64,000 nt of DNA from an uncultured Pseudomonadales bacterium (GCA_951813515.1 OX638346.1:1-64000); one strand, 5' to 3'. Shown: positions 55,548-64,000, counted from the stretch's first letter. Numbers and translations: made by a program. The notes: generated by a model not told the origin, from the letters alone.

Positions 55548-55566
55548 GATAATGAGAATTATTCCG
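55548..55566. promoter_or_regulatory. Fur-box-like site upstream of feoA
   Basis: GATAATGAGAATTATTCCG matches the consensus 19-mer of Fur at 14 of 19 positions by eye. It begins eight bases upstream of the FeoA start context (55574), placing it over or near the promoter. Iron repression of ferrous uptake by Fur is the known biology. Confidence 0.75.
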
Positions 55567-55573
55567 ACTTACA

Positions 55574-55813
55574 ATGCGCCGCATGGCTCTCACACTTCCG
55601 GATCTCATCGTCGGTGATCGCGCCCGCGTGGTCGCATACAGCCGCATCGACAACATTGCGCAACGCCTGATCAGCCTCGGCCTGACGCCGGGCACGTCGA
55701 TCACCCTGAAGCGACTTGCGCCATTCGGCGATCCGGTCGAGATTCACTTTCGCGGTTTTCGACTGGCGCTGCGTCCCCGGGAAGCGGCATGCCTGGAACT
55801 CGAACGCCTCTGA
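55574..55813 (+). CDS. feoA: FeoA, ferrous iron transport accessory protein
   Basis: A protein of 79 residues with an SH3-like fold: DRARVVAYSRIDNIAQRLISLGLTPGTSITLKRLAPFGDPVEIHFRGFRLALRPREAACLEL. The LGLTPG and the PVEI segments are the FeoA hallmarks. In the known pathway FeoA supports the FeoB permease. The ATG at 55583 is a possible alternative start. It overlaps the FeoB gene by 25 bases, so the two are translationally coupled. Confidence 0.9.
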   Translation: MRRMALTLPDLIVGDRARVVAYSRIDNIAQRLISLGLTPGTSITLKRLAPFGDPVEIHFRGFRLALRPREAACLELERL

Positions 55814-57942
55814 CACGCGCTGCCGTCGTCGCGATCGTCGGCAATCCCAACTGCGGCAAGACGACCGTATTCAACCGCCTCACGGGGGGTCGACAACGCG
55901 TCGGCAACTGGCCCGGCGTGACCGTGGAGCACAAGACCGGTAGCTACGATCATGGCGGCCGGCAAACCGAAATCGTGGACCTGCCGGGCACCTACAGTCT
56001 CGGTGGCGGAACTGACGCAGTAGACGAACAGATCGCGCGCGACTACCTGACGCAGGCCAATGCGGATGTCGTCGTCAACGTCATCGATGCCTCGTCCATT
56101 ACGCGCGGCCTCTACTTGACAACGCAACTGATGGATCTGGGCGTACCCATCGTGGTCGCGCTCAACATGACGGATGTAGCAGCGCGACACGGTATTCGCG
56201 TAGATGCCGCTGCCCTGTCGCGGGCGCTCGGTTGCGCGGTCGTGCCCCTCGTCGCTTCCCGCGGGAAAGGCATCGACGCGCTGAAGGACGCGATCGCCGA
56301 CGCGGTGCGCGACGTGCCCGCACCGACAAATGCCCAGGCAGAACATGCCAGCAGTGCCGCGACCGACCACGCCTCCGATCTTGCGCGCTACCAGAACATC
56401 GACGCCCTGGTCGAAGGCACCGTTCGGGTCACGGCGGTGCCACACACACTGACCGACATGGTCGATGCCGTCGTCCTGAATCGCTTTCTCGCATTTCCGA
56501 TCTTCCTCGGCGTCATCTACCTGATGTTCATGTTCACCATCAACGTGGGATCCGCCTTCATCGACTTCTTCGATATCGCGGGCAACGCCATCTTCGTCGA
56601 GGGTCCGCGGACGATCTACGCCTACCTGGGATTCCCGGGTTGGCTTTCCGCCTTCCTCGCCGATGGCGTCGGCGGGGGAATACAACTCGTCGGCACGTTC
56701 ATTCCCGTCATCGGCTGCATGTTCCTCGCCCTCGCGGTGATTGAAGACTCGGGCTACATGTCGCGCATCGCCTTCGTGCTGGACGGCCTGATGCAACGTG
56801 TCGGTTTGCCCGGAAAGTCCTTTGTTCCGCTGATCGTCGGTTTCGGCTGCAATGTTCCGGCCGTGATGGCCACCCGCAGCCTGGAGCGCGAACCGGATCG
56901 CATCCTGACCACCATCATGGCCCCCTACATGTCCTGCGGCGCCCGCCTGACGGTGTACGCCCTGTTCGCCGCCGCCTTCTTTCCAGGCAACGGACAGAAT
57001 ATCGTCTTCGGCCTGTACCTGATCGGCATCGCTATCGCCGTCCTGTCCGCGCTGACCGTCCGCAAGTACCTCCTGAAGAACGAGGTCTCCCACCTGGCGA
57101 TCGAACTACCGTCCTATCATCTCCCCACGATGCGCGGCGTGTTGCTGCATACCTGGCAAAGACTGCAGGGCTTCGTGCTTCGGGCCGGAAAGGCCATCGT
57201 CGCCGTGGTGATCATCCTCAACATCGTCAGTTCCGTGGGCACGGACGGATCGTTCGGCCACCGGGACAAGGACACTTCCGCCCTGGCGGCCATCGGTCGG
57301 ACCATCACGCCGGCGCTGCACCCAATGGGGATCGACGACGACAACTGGCCGGCCACGGTCGGCATCTTCGCCGGCATATTCGCCAAGGAAGTCGTCGTCG
57401 GCACGCTGGACGCGCTGTACGCCGTGAAGCAGGACGACCCCGCCGCATTCGATCTCGGCGACGAACTCGCCGACGCCTGGCGCAGCGTCGGCGACAACCT
57501 CGTCGAACTGGGCACGACACTGGCCGATCCCCTTGGCATCGGCGTCGGCAACATCGCCGACACGCAAGCCGCCGCGTCCGAGCAGGCGGTCGAAATCAAC
57601 ACGATTCAGGCGATGCGAGGGCTGTTCCACGGCGAGCTGGGCGCATTCAGCTACCTGCTCTTCATTCTCCTGTACATGCCCTGCGTGGCAACGATCGGAG
57701 TCATCTACAAGGAAATCGGCGCCGGCTGGGCAGTCTTCAGCACCGCGTGGTCCCTCGCCGTGGCCTACGCGGCAGCAGTGCTCTGCTACCAGGTCGGCAC
57801 CTTTGGCGCGCATCCCGTCTCGTCGATGATCTGGATAGTCGCCGTGACCACCTTCGCGGCGGTGGCCTTCTACGGCCTGATCGTCTTCGGCCGGCGATAT
57901 TGTCGGCGACCAGACCTCATTCCGGTGACACAGCTCCGGTAG
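55789..57942 (+). CDS. feoB: FeoB, ferrous iron transporter GTPase/permease
   Basis: A protein of 717 residues. The N-terminal G domain has G1 GNPNCGKTT (18-26), G3 DLPGTYSLGG near 64 and G4 ALNMTD near 124. Two transmembrane gates and multiple helices follow (GVIYLMFMFTINVGSAFIDFFD and later helices to the C-terminus). FeoB moves Fe2+ into the cytoplasm, and its G domain gates this in the known family. Its C-terminus is somewhat shorter than E. coli FeoB, and no feoC is present. Located under the Fur-like box, so expression should rise when iron is scarce. Confidence 0.95.
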   Translation: MPGTRTPLTRAAVVAIVGNPNCGKTTVFNRLTGGRQRVGNWPGVTVEHKTGSYDHGGRQTEIVDLPGTYSLGGGTDAVDEQIARDYLTQANADVVVNVIDASSITRGLYLTTQLMDLGVPIVVALNMTDVAARHGIRVDAAALSRALGCAVVPLVASRGKGIDALKDAIADAVRDVPAPTNAQAEHASSAATDHASDLARYQNIDALVEGTVRVTAVPHTLTDMVDAVVLNRFLAFPIFLGVIYLMFMFTINVGSAFIDFFDIAGNAIFVEGPRTIYAYLGFPGWLSAFLADGVGGGIQLVGTFIPVIGCMFLALAVIEDSGYMSRIAFVLDGLMQRVGLPGKSFVPLIVGFGCNVPAVMATRSLEREPDRILTTIMAPYMSCGARLTVYALFAAAFFPGNGQNIVFGLYLIGIAIAVLSALTVRKYLLKNEVSHLAIELPSYHLPTMRGVLLHTWQRLQGFVLRAGKAIVAVVIILNIVSSVGTDGSFGHRDKDTSALAAIGRTITPALHPMGIDDDNWPATVGIFAGIFAKEVVVGTLDALYAVKQDDPAAFDLGDELADAWRSVGDNLVELGTTLADPLGIGVGNIADTQAAASEQAVEINTIQAMRGLFHGELGAFSYLLFILLYMPCVATIGVIYKEIGAGWAVFSTAWSLAVAYAAAVLCYQVGTFGAHPVSSMIWIVAVTTFAAVAFYGLIVFGRRYCRRPDLIPVTQLR

Positions 57943-58048
57943 CACGGCTCCCGGTCGGTCCGCCGCGACAAGCTGAGCCGCCAAATTGCCTGTACATTTG
58001 TGCTGCTATAGATTGCATCGAAAATGCAATCATCGGTGGCAGCCGCCA

Positions 58049-58300
58049 ATGAAGACCATCACTGTCCAAAACGTTCCCGCCGATGTCGCCGCCGCGCTGG
58101 AAGCGGAACGACGGCTTCGAGGGCTTTCGCTCGACCGCACGGTCCTGGCGCTGATGCACGAGGCCCTCGGACTCTCAAGTCCCAGACGCCGCAGCAACGG
58201 ACTTCGACAATTCGCGGGAACCTGGACCGAAGACGATTTCAGACAATTTGAAGAGACCACCGCGTCGTTCCAAGCGATCGACGAAGAGATGTGGAAGTGA
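58049..58300 (+). CDS. RHH-type antitoxin (FitA/VapB-like, orphan)
   Basis: A protein of 83 residues from the ATG at 58049. The N-terminal MKTITVQNVPADVAAALEAE and the RLRGLSLDRTVLALM helix form a ribbon-helix-helix as in FitA/VapB antitoxins. The C-terminal arm (FAGTWTEDDFRQFEETTASFQAIDEEMW) is the toxin-binding tail of this family. The GTGA at 58297-58300 is exactly the overlap expected for its vapC partner, but that gene stops after 17 codons, so the antitoxin is orphaned. Confidence 0.8.
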   Translation: MKTITVQNVPADVAAALEAERRLRGLSLDRTVLALMHEALGLSSPRRRSNGLRQFAGTWTEDDFRQFEETTASFQAIDEEMWK

Positions 58301-58350
58301 TCCGGTTGTGTCTTGACTCTCGACCCCGGGCCCGGTCAGCTCCCGGATAG
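58297..58350 (+). pseudogene. Truncated vapC (PIN toxin) start
   Basis: GTG overlaps the antitoxin stop (GTGA). The first codons read V-I-R-L-C-L-D-S, matching the N-terminal strand and first catalytic aspartate of PIN toxins (M-I-R-L-x-L-D-T). The reading frame stops at 58348-58350, inside the 3' end of glnE on the other strand (glnE stop at 58336). The rest of the roughly 130-codon toxin is absent, so a deletion has joined vapC to the glnE end. Confidence 0.55.
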
Positions 58351-61077
58351 TTCCAGTTTGCGCGGTTCGTCAAACAGCCGTTCCCACATGTCGCATACGG
58401 ACTGCCGGTAGGTGGTGAGCCGCGCATTGGCTTCGGCGGATTCCGGGAGGTCCAGCGTCTGATGATGCACCTCCCCACGCAGGGCGAGGTACGCCAGCAC
58501 CAGTCGCTCGGCGTCCTCTTCCGGTAGCACACCGGCATTGCCGGCTTCCTCCAGAATTCTGACGTTATCCGACCAGGTGGCGAGGTTCGGATGCTCGTGC
58601 GCCCGAGCGAGCACAAGGTATTGAACGATGAACTCGAGGTCGACGATGCCCCCCACGCCCCGTTTCAGGTCATGTTCGTCACGGTTTTGCGAGTCGATGC
58701 GCCTGCGCATGTTCTTAACCTCCTTGCGCAAGGACTCGGCGGACCGGGGCTGGCACAGGAATTCCCGCCGCGTGCGCTCGAAGGCCTGCATGAGCGCCGG
58801 GTCCCCGGCCACCGCTCGCGCCCGAATCAGTGCCTGGTGTTCCCAGATCCATGCCCGGTTGGCCTGGTAGTCGCGAAACGCCGACAGGCTCGACACCATC
58901 AGACCGGCGCTGCCCGACGGTCGCAGGCGCATGTCGATCTCGTAGAGCGGACCGGTATAGGTCCGCACCGTGAGCAGGTGCATCAGCCTTCTCACCATGC
59001 GGTGCAGGAACTGGGAAGCCGTCCTTGGCAGGTCGTGCAGGAACACCAGGTCGAGGTCCGAAGCGAGTCCCAACTCCTGTCCTCCGAGTTTGCCGTAGCC
59101 CACCGCGATGAACGGCCGCGGACCAGTCGGGTCGTTCGCGCACTGCTCCCACGCGAGTCGAATGGTGTGCTCCAGCACAGCCTCCGCGAGCCAACTCAGG
59201 TAGTCGCTGACATGCATGATGGGCAGCAGACCCCTCGCCTCCGCCACCGCCACGCGAAAAACGCGTTGCTCCTTGAACTCGCGCAACGCGTCAACCAGGG
59301 CTTCCTCGTCGTCCGCGGCCGCGAGGACCGCGCCGAGTTCTTCCACCAGCGCGTCGCGGCCTGACAACAGGTCCCACGCGTGCTTGTCCAGCATCACCTC
59401 CATGAACACGGGATGCGCGGCGATCTGTTCCGCCACCCAGCGACTCTCGCCCGCCAGCCGCACGAAGATCTCCAGTGCCTCGGGGTTCTCCCGCAATAGC
59501 GCCAGGTAGGTCGAGCGACGCAGCAGGGTCTTGAAGATCGGCACGAGCCGTTCGACAGCGCGCGCCGGGCTGGGCTGCCGGCTGGCAATCTGCAAGACCT
59601 CCGGCATGAGCGCATCAAGCCGTTGCCGGCCATCTTCGCTGACCGACGACCGGTCGCGCGCCTGGGAGAGGTCGCCCAACAGCGCAGCCACCCTTGTCGG
59701 CGCGTCGAAACCCGCCTCCGCCAATTGGGCGCGGTCTTCGCGGTCCGCCCACAAGCCGCCCTCCGCACGGGGGGCTCCCGCCCCGATCACGCGATCAAAT
59801 ATGCGCTCCACGTTGTCTCGATGATGGGCCAGCACCGAGAGGAACGCCGTGTAGGAATCGAATCCCATGGCAAACGCCAGCCTCAGCCGGTTGCTGTCGC
59901 TCACCGGAAGCCGCTGCGTCTGCCGATCCGCCTCCGCCTGAATGCAATGCTCGGTGTTACGCAGGAACCGGTAGGCGTCGCGCAGGTCTGTCACGGTGCC
60001 GACATCGAACTTTTCCGTTTGCTCGAGCTCGGCAAGGGCATCAAGGAACCCGCGCTGCTGCATGTTGCTGAACCGGCCGCCGAGAACGAGTTGCTGCACC
60101 TGCACCGCGAACTCCGCATAGCGGATGCCGCCGGGACCGAGTTTCACGTCCTCCGGCCGATGCCGTTCGGCGGCGAGGCGCGCCTTCATCTCGCGCATCG
60201 CCTCGAGTGAGCCGAAATCGAGATAGCGCCGGTACACGAAGGGGCGCAGCGAATCCAGCAACTCCTCGCCCCGCGCCCTGTCGCCCGCGCATGCCCGCGC
60301 CTTGATCAGCGCGTAGCGCTCCCAACTGCGTCCCTGTGATTCAAAATAGTCCCGCAGGGCGCCGAAGTGCATGACCAGGGGACCGCTGTCGCCATAAGGC
60401 CGCAGGCGCATGTCCACGCGAAACACGAATCCGTCGACCGTGACCGGATGCAACAGGTCGATGATTCCCTGCCCGACCCTGATGAAGTACTGCTGGTTGC
60501 GCGCACCCGATGACGTCTGTCCGTCTTCCGGGTAGGCGAAGATGAGGTCCACATCGGACGACAGGTTGAGTTCCCGCCCGCCCAGCTTGCCGAGAGCAAA
60601 CACCGTGAGCCGCTGCACTTCCCCGGAAGACGAGCACGGCTCCCCGAAACGTTCGGTCTCCCGCCGCTCCGTCGCCTCGAGCGCCGCCTCGATGAAGCCG
60701 TCGGCCATGTCGGAAAGCGCCCGTGTCGTCTCTTCCAGCGGAGCGGTCCCGGCAAGGTGGCGCCAGACGATCCAGAGCTGGCAGCGATTGCGCAACAGGC
60801 GCAGCGACCGCTTCAGGTCGACGGTCTCCGGAGAACCGGCAGTCGCCGTGGCTAACTCGTTCCTGAACCAGGTTTCGTCCCACGGCGCCCCGAAACGGTC
60901 CGCATCGAGCGATTCGAGGACCCAGTCGCGCTGCTGCGAAACCACGCGTTGGGCGAAGTCGCTCAACGCCATGACGCGGCGCGACCCCGGCGGGAGATCG
61001 AGACCCTCCCGCTCGGCAAACCGATCCGCAAGTTTGGCAAGGACCGCCGGCAACTGGCTGGATTCCATCAACTGCAT
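58336..61077 (-). CDS. glnE: Bifunctional glutamine synthetase adenylyltransferase/deadenylase
   Basis: A protein of 913 residues, close to E. coli GlnE. The N-terminal deadenylylase domain shows GKLGGRELNLSSDVDLIFAY near 168-187, with the GG and D-x-D of a nucleotidyltransferase. The C-terminal adenylyltransferase repeats the motif as GYGKLGGQELGLASDLDLVFLHD near 665-687. It adds and removes AMP on glutamine synthetase, controlled by PII in known systems. The 3' end abuts the vapC stub on the opposite strand. Confidence 0.95.
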   Translation of the reverse strand: MQLMESSQLPAVLAKLADRFAEREGLDLPPGSRRVMALSDFAQRVVSQQRDWVLESLDADRFGAPWDETWFRNELATATAGSPETVDLKRSLRLLRNRCQLWIVWRHLAGTAPLEETTRALSDMADGFIEAALEATERRETERFGEPCSSSGEVQRLTVFALGKLGGRELNLSSDVDLIFAYPEDGQTSSGARNQQYFIRVGQGIIDLLHPVTVDGFVFRVDMRLRPYGDSGPLVMHFGALRDYFESQGRSWERYALIKARACAGDRARGEELLDSLRPFVYRRYLDFGSLEAMREMKARLAAERHRPEDVKLGPGGIRYAEFAVQVQQLVLGGRFSNMQQRGFLDALAELEQTEKFDVGTVTDLRDAYRFLRNTEHCIQAEADRQTQRLPVSDSNRLRLAFAMGFDSYTAFLSVLAHHRDNVERIFDRVIGAGAPRAEGGLWADREDRAQLAEAGFDAPTRVAALLGDLSQARDRSSVSEDGRQRLDALMPEVLQIASRQPSPARAVERLVPIFKTLLRRSTYLALLRENPEALEIFVRLAGESRWVAEQIAAHPVFMEVMLDKHAWDLLSGRDALVEELGAVLAAADDEEALVDALREFKEQRVFRVAVAEARGLLPIMHVSDYLSWLAEAVLEHTIRLAWEQCANDPTGPRPFIAVGYGKLGGQELGLASDLDLVFLHDLPRTASQFLHRMVRRLMHLLTVRTYTGPLYEIDMRLRPSGSAGLMVSSLSAFRDYQANRAWIWEHQALIRARAVAGDPALMQAFERTRREFLCQPRSAESLRKEVKNMRRRIDSQNRDEHDLKRGVGGIVDLEFIVQYLVLARAHEHPNLATWSDNVRILEEAGNAGVLPEEDAERLVLAYLALRGEVHHQTLDLPESAEANARLTTYRQSVCDMWERLFDEPRKLELSGS

Positions 61078-61104
61078 CCGTCGTCAATGGGTGAGGGGTG
61101 AACG

Positions 61105-61122
61105 GCGCGGCTTAAGCCGCGC
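61105..61122. terminator. Perfect palindrome between bfr and glnE
   Basis: GCGCGGCTTAAGCCGCGC is a perfect 18-bp palindrome downstream of bfr (stop at 61158) and upstream of glnE. It could form a strong hairpin ending bfr, but no T-run follows on the bfr-sense strand, so it is a weak or factor-dependent terminator candidate. Confidence 0.3.
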
Positions 61123-61157
61123 AACGGGAGGATTCTAGAACGACCGGCAGGTGCTGC

Positions 61158-61634
61158 CTACGGTTGCGACATCGCCGATTGGATGTAGTTCTGGATCCCG
61201 GTCTTGCCTATAAGCTCGAGCTGGGTTTCCAGCCAGTCAACGTGTTCCTCTTCCGACTCGAGGATGGATTCGAAGATCTCGCGACTGACATAGTCGGACA
61301 CGGACTCCGAGAAAGCGATCGCTTCGCGCAGCGGCGGCATGGCCTGCATCTCCAACTCGAGATCGCATCTCAGAATCTCCTCGATATCGGTGCCGACGAG
61401 CAGTTTTCCGAGATCCTGGAGATTTGGCAGCCCTTCGAGGAACAGAATCCGCTCCATGAGCTGGTCGGCATGATGCATCTCGTCGATGGACGCTTTCTTT
61501 TCCGTCTCGCCGAGTTCTCCCATACCCCAGTCGGTGAGCATTTTCGCGTGCAGGAAATACTGGTTGATCGCCGTCAACTCGTTTTTCAGCACGCCGTTCA
61601 GGTGTCCGATGATGTCCGAATGCTGTGGCTTCAT
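61158..61634 (-). CDS. bfr: Bacterioferritin
   Basis: A protein of 158 residues that is a close match to E. coli Bfr: [22 protein letters not shown] with ferroxidase Glu19, [10 protein letters not shown] with Glu52, haem-ligand Met53 and His55, then [12 protein letters not shown] and EEEHVDWLE with the second glutamate/histidine pair. It forms 24-mer iron stores with haem. It is transcribed divergently from bfd, its electron donor, across about 195 bases containing two Fur-like sites. Confidence 0.96.
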   Translation of the reverse strand: MKPQHSDIIGHLNGVLKNELTAINQYFLHAKMLTDWGMGELGETEKKASIDEMHHADQLMERILFLEGLPNLQDLGKLLVGTDIEEILRCDLELEMQAMPPLREAIAFSESVSDYVSREIFESILESEEEHVDWLETQLELIGKTGIQNYIQSAMSQP

Positions 61635-61724
61635 GAATGTCCGATCTACCGTTCGATCTACCGCTTGGGCGGCATTGAACTATGGCCGCATCTATTGCCG
61701 GTGTCAAACTTAACTTTTTGAAAT

Positions 61725-61743
61725 ATAAATGAAAATTAATCTC
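61725..61743. promoter_or_regulatory. Fur-like site in bfr-bfd intergenic region
   Basis: ATAAATGAAAATTAATCTC matches the Fur 19-mer at 13 of 19 positions by eye, about 90 bases upstream of the bfr start on the minus strand. Fur-type control of bfr could be repression or activation depending on the species. Confidence 0.5.
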
Positions 61744-61798
61744 ATACGCGATTGGTCGGGAGCCGCGCGGAGATCAGACGACGTTTATGTTTGCTATT

Positions 61799-61817
61799 AC
61801 TAATCATTCTCATTTAG
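61799..61817. promoter_or_regulatory. Fur-like site overlapping the bfd promoter
   Basis: The reverse complement CTAAATGAGAATGATTAGT matches the Fur consensus at 12 of 19 positions. The site ends 13 bases from the bfd start (61830), so binding should repress bfd when iron is plentiful. Confidence 0.55.
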
Positions 61818-61829
61818 AATTCGACCGCG

Positions 61830-62021
61830 ATGTACGTATGCCTTTGCCAAGCCGTCAAGGACGCCGAGATCAGGGACGCCGTCAGGGACGGCCACGCGAG
61901 TCTCGATGCCATCGCCGACAAGCTCGGCGTCGGCACCGGCTGTGGCTGTTGCCGGGAATATGCCGAAGCGCTCATAGAACAGCTCTCCCCGGTCGGCAAG
62001 GCGTTCCACGAAGCGGCCTGA
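61830..62021 (+). CDS. bfd: Bacterioferritin-associated ferredoxin
   Basis: A protein of 63 residues with a Fer2_BFD domain: Cys4 and Cys6 (VCLCQAV), then Cys38 and Cys41 (GTGCGCC), the four ligands of the [2Fe-2S] cluster; Cys40 is an extra. In known systems it reduces stored ferric iron in Bfr for release under iron limitation. It is divergent from bfr and lies under a Fur-like site. Confidence 0.94.
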   Translation: MYVCLCQAVKDAEIRDAVRDGHASLDAIADKLGVGTGCGCCREYAEALIEQLSPVGKAFHEAA

Positions 62022-62263
62022 AGAGCTAGCTCCAAGCACCGAACAAAGCACTCCAATTCGGTCTCCGACACCGGCGCGTACCCGGTGCCTTTTCCATTGT
62101 TATCCATTGACAAACAGGTGACGGCGGGCGCTGCCTGCGGTAGCCTTTCCCGTGAGATTGCCTTGGGGGACGCGCCATGGGCGCCAGCCCCAAAACGGCG
62201 GGAGCATCTCCACACTGCACTAGCTAAACCATTGTTTTAAAACAATTTACCATGAGGGTATAG
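62022..62263. promoter_or_regulatory. Intergenic region with 16-bp palindromic operator candidate
   Basis: No gene is seen in these 240 bases. ATTGTTTTAAAACAAT at 62231-62246 is a perfect 16-bp palindrome only a few bases upstream of a GAGGG ribosome site (62254-62258) that serves the next gene. Placement and symmetry suggest a dimeric repressor site. Confidence 0.5.
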
Positions 62264-64000
62264 ATGGACTCCAACCGAACAGAGGTCCTGATCGGGAACG
62301 CCTCCTGTGGTGGCGCAGCCACCGAATTCAGCGTTGATGTCCCCGCCTACGAGCGCCAAAGACTGGAAGATATCGGCTTCATGACGGCCATGACGCTGAC
62401 ACTGCTCGGAAACTACGCGCAGACCGGCCACTTTGGCGGTCCCCTCGCCTATACGCCCTACAACGTCGCCCTGCACCTTGTCGGGCCGGACAACGGCGGC
62501 CTGCGTTACGACTACCGGCGGCCCAAGCACCCCTTCGGCGACAAACTGCTGCTTGCCGGGGGTCACAATATCCCGACCCTCTACGCCCTATGGATGATCA
62601 TGGGCGAAGCCATGGCCCGCCGGCACGCGGCCACCGGCGAGGGGCGATTCCGGGTCGACCCCGAGATTGCCATTCTGCCCATCGACTGCCTCGGATTCCG
62701 CAGAGGCGCCGGGGTCCTGCCGACGCTGCTCGCCGACAACGGCCTTGCCGACGACCCCCTGTTCGCCCAGGCCAAGCTGCGCGGCATCCGCTCACTGGCC
62801 GGCCACTCGGAAACCACCGATCTCATCAACGACGTCAACGGCGGCCCATCGGGCATCGGGATTGCCACCGCAGCCGGCAAGGCCGCGTTCTGGGACTTCA
62901 TGGGCGCCGGCACCTCGCCGAAGATAGTCGCTCTGGAGGGCGAAATGGCCATGACCTCCGGCCATTCCCAGGAGTTCAAGACGGCCGCCGTGGCCCAGCA
63001 GGTCGGCAAGCGGTTGCGCATCCTCCTGTCATTCAACAACGCCGGCATCGACGATTCGTTGATCGGCGGCATAGTGCCGGGGTCCAACGACGGCTATCGC
63101 ATCGCGGACCAGTGGGCGGCGTACGGCTGGAACGTCCTCACGCTCGAGAACGGCAACGACTACGACCAGGTCGTCGCGGCGCTCAAGACCATGGACGCGT
63201 GGGATCCGGATGACCGGCGACCCATGATCGTGGTGGGCAGGACCACAAAGGGCTGGTGGCCCGCCGCGCGGGATGGCGAGATTCCCGGTTTCGGCCCGCA
63301 GATCGTCGGCTATCACAGCCACCCTTACGAGATGAAGATGAACGTGCCCTACTTCGTCGCCCTCGCCGAGACCTTCGAGCAGCGCTTCGGCGTCGCCTTC
63401 GAAGGTATCCGCGACGGTGCGGTCACCGACGAGGCCGAACGGCTGCGCCAGTTCAAGACCAATATCGACATCGCCATGTCCGCGCTGGAGAAGGACGACC
63501 TCGGAGTCTGGCTCACTGATCGCATGGTGGAGATCGGCGACCGCGTGGCGGACGACGCCAACCTGCGCTTCGATGTCTCGAAGGATCCGTTCCAGGATGA
63601 TCGCCTGCGCGTGGGTGCGCTGCCCGTGGAACCGTGCGCGGTCGAGGGGAAACTGAACGGCAAGGCGCAGGAAGTCGGCGTCGAACTGTTCAAGCAACCC
63701 GGCGAGGTCGCCGGTACGAGGCGGGCGATCTCGGAAGTGATCAAGTGGGCGAACCACGTCACCGAGAATCGGTTCATCACGGTGTCCGCAGACCTTTCGA
63801 ACTCCATCAACGTCGAAAAGGGATCGCTGACCGGACACTACGACCCCCTGACCAACCAGGAGGGCACGCGGCTCAAGGCAGCGATTCAGGAAGCCGGCAA
63901 CGCGTCCACCGCCGTCGGCCTGGTAGGCCAGAGCGCATCGCTCGACCCCGACGTGCACAGCGGCGTGTGGGCGATGAGCGGCAGCTACGGCGCGTTCACG
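62264..64000 (+). CDS. Transketolase-like ThDP enzyme (3' truncated by window)
   Basis: From the ATG at 62264 (GAGGG at five-base spacing) the frame stays open to the window end, 579 codons. The thiamine diphosphate half shows LLLAGGH, then GGPSGIGIATAAG near residue 193-206, a transketolase-type pattern. The metal/ThDP motif is LEGEM...FNN (about 225-259), replacing the usual GDGx...NN by EGE. The second half begins near 490 with a pyrimidine-domain-like SADLSNSINVEKG. The family includes transketolases, E1 pyruvate dehydrogenase-like proteins and sulfoquinovose or sulfoacetaldehyde enzymes; I cannot choose the substrate. It lies 240 bases from bfd but is not obviously linked to iron. Confidence 0.75.
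   Translation, partial: MDSNRTEVLIGNASCGGAATEFSVDVPAYERQRLEDIGFMTAMTLTLLGNYAQTGHFGGPLAYTPYNVALHLVGPDNGGLRYDYRRPKHPFGDKLLLAGGHNIPTLYALWMIMGEAMARRHAATGEGRFRVDPEIAILPIDCLGFRRGAGVLPTLLADNGLADDPLFAQAKLRGIRSLAGHSETTDLINDVNGGPSGIGIATAAGKAAFWDFMGAGTSPKIVALEGEMAMTSGHSQEFKTAAVAQQVGKRLRILLSFNNAGIDDSLIGGIVPGSNDGYRIADQWAAYGWNVLTLENGNDYDQVVAALKTMDAWDPDDRRPMIVVGRTTKGWWPAARDGEIPGFGPQIVGYHSHPYEMKMNVPYFVALAETFEQRFGVAFEGIRDGAVTDEAERLRQFKTNIDIAMSALEKDDLGVWLTDRMVEIGDRVADDANLRFDVSKDPFQDDRLRVGALPVEPCAVEGKLNGKAQEVGVELFKQPGEVAGTRRAISEVIKWANHVTENRFITVSADLSNSINVEKGSLTGHYDPLTNQEGTRLKAAIQEAGNASTAVGLVGQSASLDPDVHSGVWAMSGSYGAFT

Noticed and set aside
55744..57093. 449-residue minus-strand ORF opposite feoB
   Set aside because: Shadow of feoB; composition is Asp/His/Arg-rich with no signature.

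Overview
The window is GC-rich, densely coded DNA from a Gram-negative bacterium. It carries TonB-dependent receptors, RND pumps, a TolC-family channel, lipoprotein adaptors, GlnE, OxyR with both redox cysteines, a Bfr/Bfd pair, FeoAB behind Fur-like boxes, and an HAE1-type pump. This fits a heterotrophic gammaproteobacterium. That placement is an inference from gene content; there is no rRNA here. No insertion sequence, prophage or CRISPR array was seen.

Layout. 1-6305: the end of an APH-type phosphotransferase, an RND permease without an adaptor, a DUF3108 protein, and a TPR protein with a TonB-like C-terminus. 6302-11166: a Gld-type ABC module (ATPase, permease fused to a GldG domain, DUF4340 protein). 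11358-13420: an SDR, a GbsR/MarR-type regulator and an RDD membrane protein. 13462-16538: three genes matching sqdB, sqdD and sqdC of purple bacteria in order and family, predicted to make the sulfolipid SQDG. 16587-17927: a RES/Xre-type toxin-antitoxin pair. 18372-23755: a large TonB-dependent receptor with an S9 peptidase. 23775-28712: a nucleotidyltransferase with a small partner protein, an ankyrin protein, an orphan Phd antitoxin with a toxin relic, a secreted unknown and a RelE/Xre pair. 28847-33860: a D-2-hydroxyacid dehydrogenase, a serine hydrolase, a sulfatase and an esterase, followed by a TonB-receptor relic.

34686-40314 is a CzcCBA-type metal efflux operon. It is followed by a truncated sodium symporter and two tRNA genes (Asp, Val). 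41230-46446: a 2TM ion channel, a SulP transporter with STAS domain, an acyl-CoA synthetase, a ChaC-type cyclotransferase and oxyR. 46524-51888 is a tightly overlapped five-gene ABC exporter with one ATPase, three different HlyD-type adaptors and one FtsX/MacB-type permease. The three adaptors make it the most unusual system in the window. 51908-55373: an acyl-CoA dehydrogenase and a GMC oxidoreductase. 55574-62021 is dominated by iron: feoA-feoB, then an orphan antitoxin with a vapC stub, glnE, bfr and divergent bfd. The window ends inside a transketolase-like ThDP enzyme preceded by a perfect 16-bp palindrome.

Themes: export across the envelope, TonB-dependent uptake with secreted hydrolases, iron and oxidative-stress handling, sulfur chemistry (sulfolipid genes, sulfatase, SulP), and several intact or decaying toxin-antitoxin loci.
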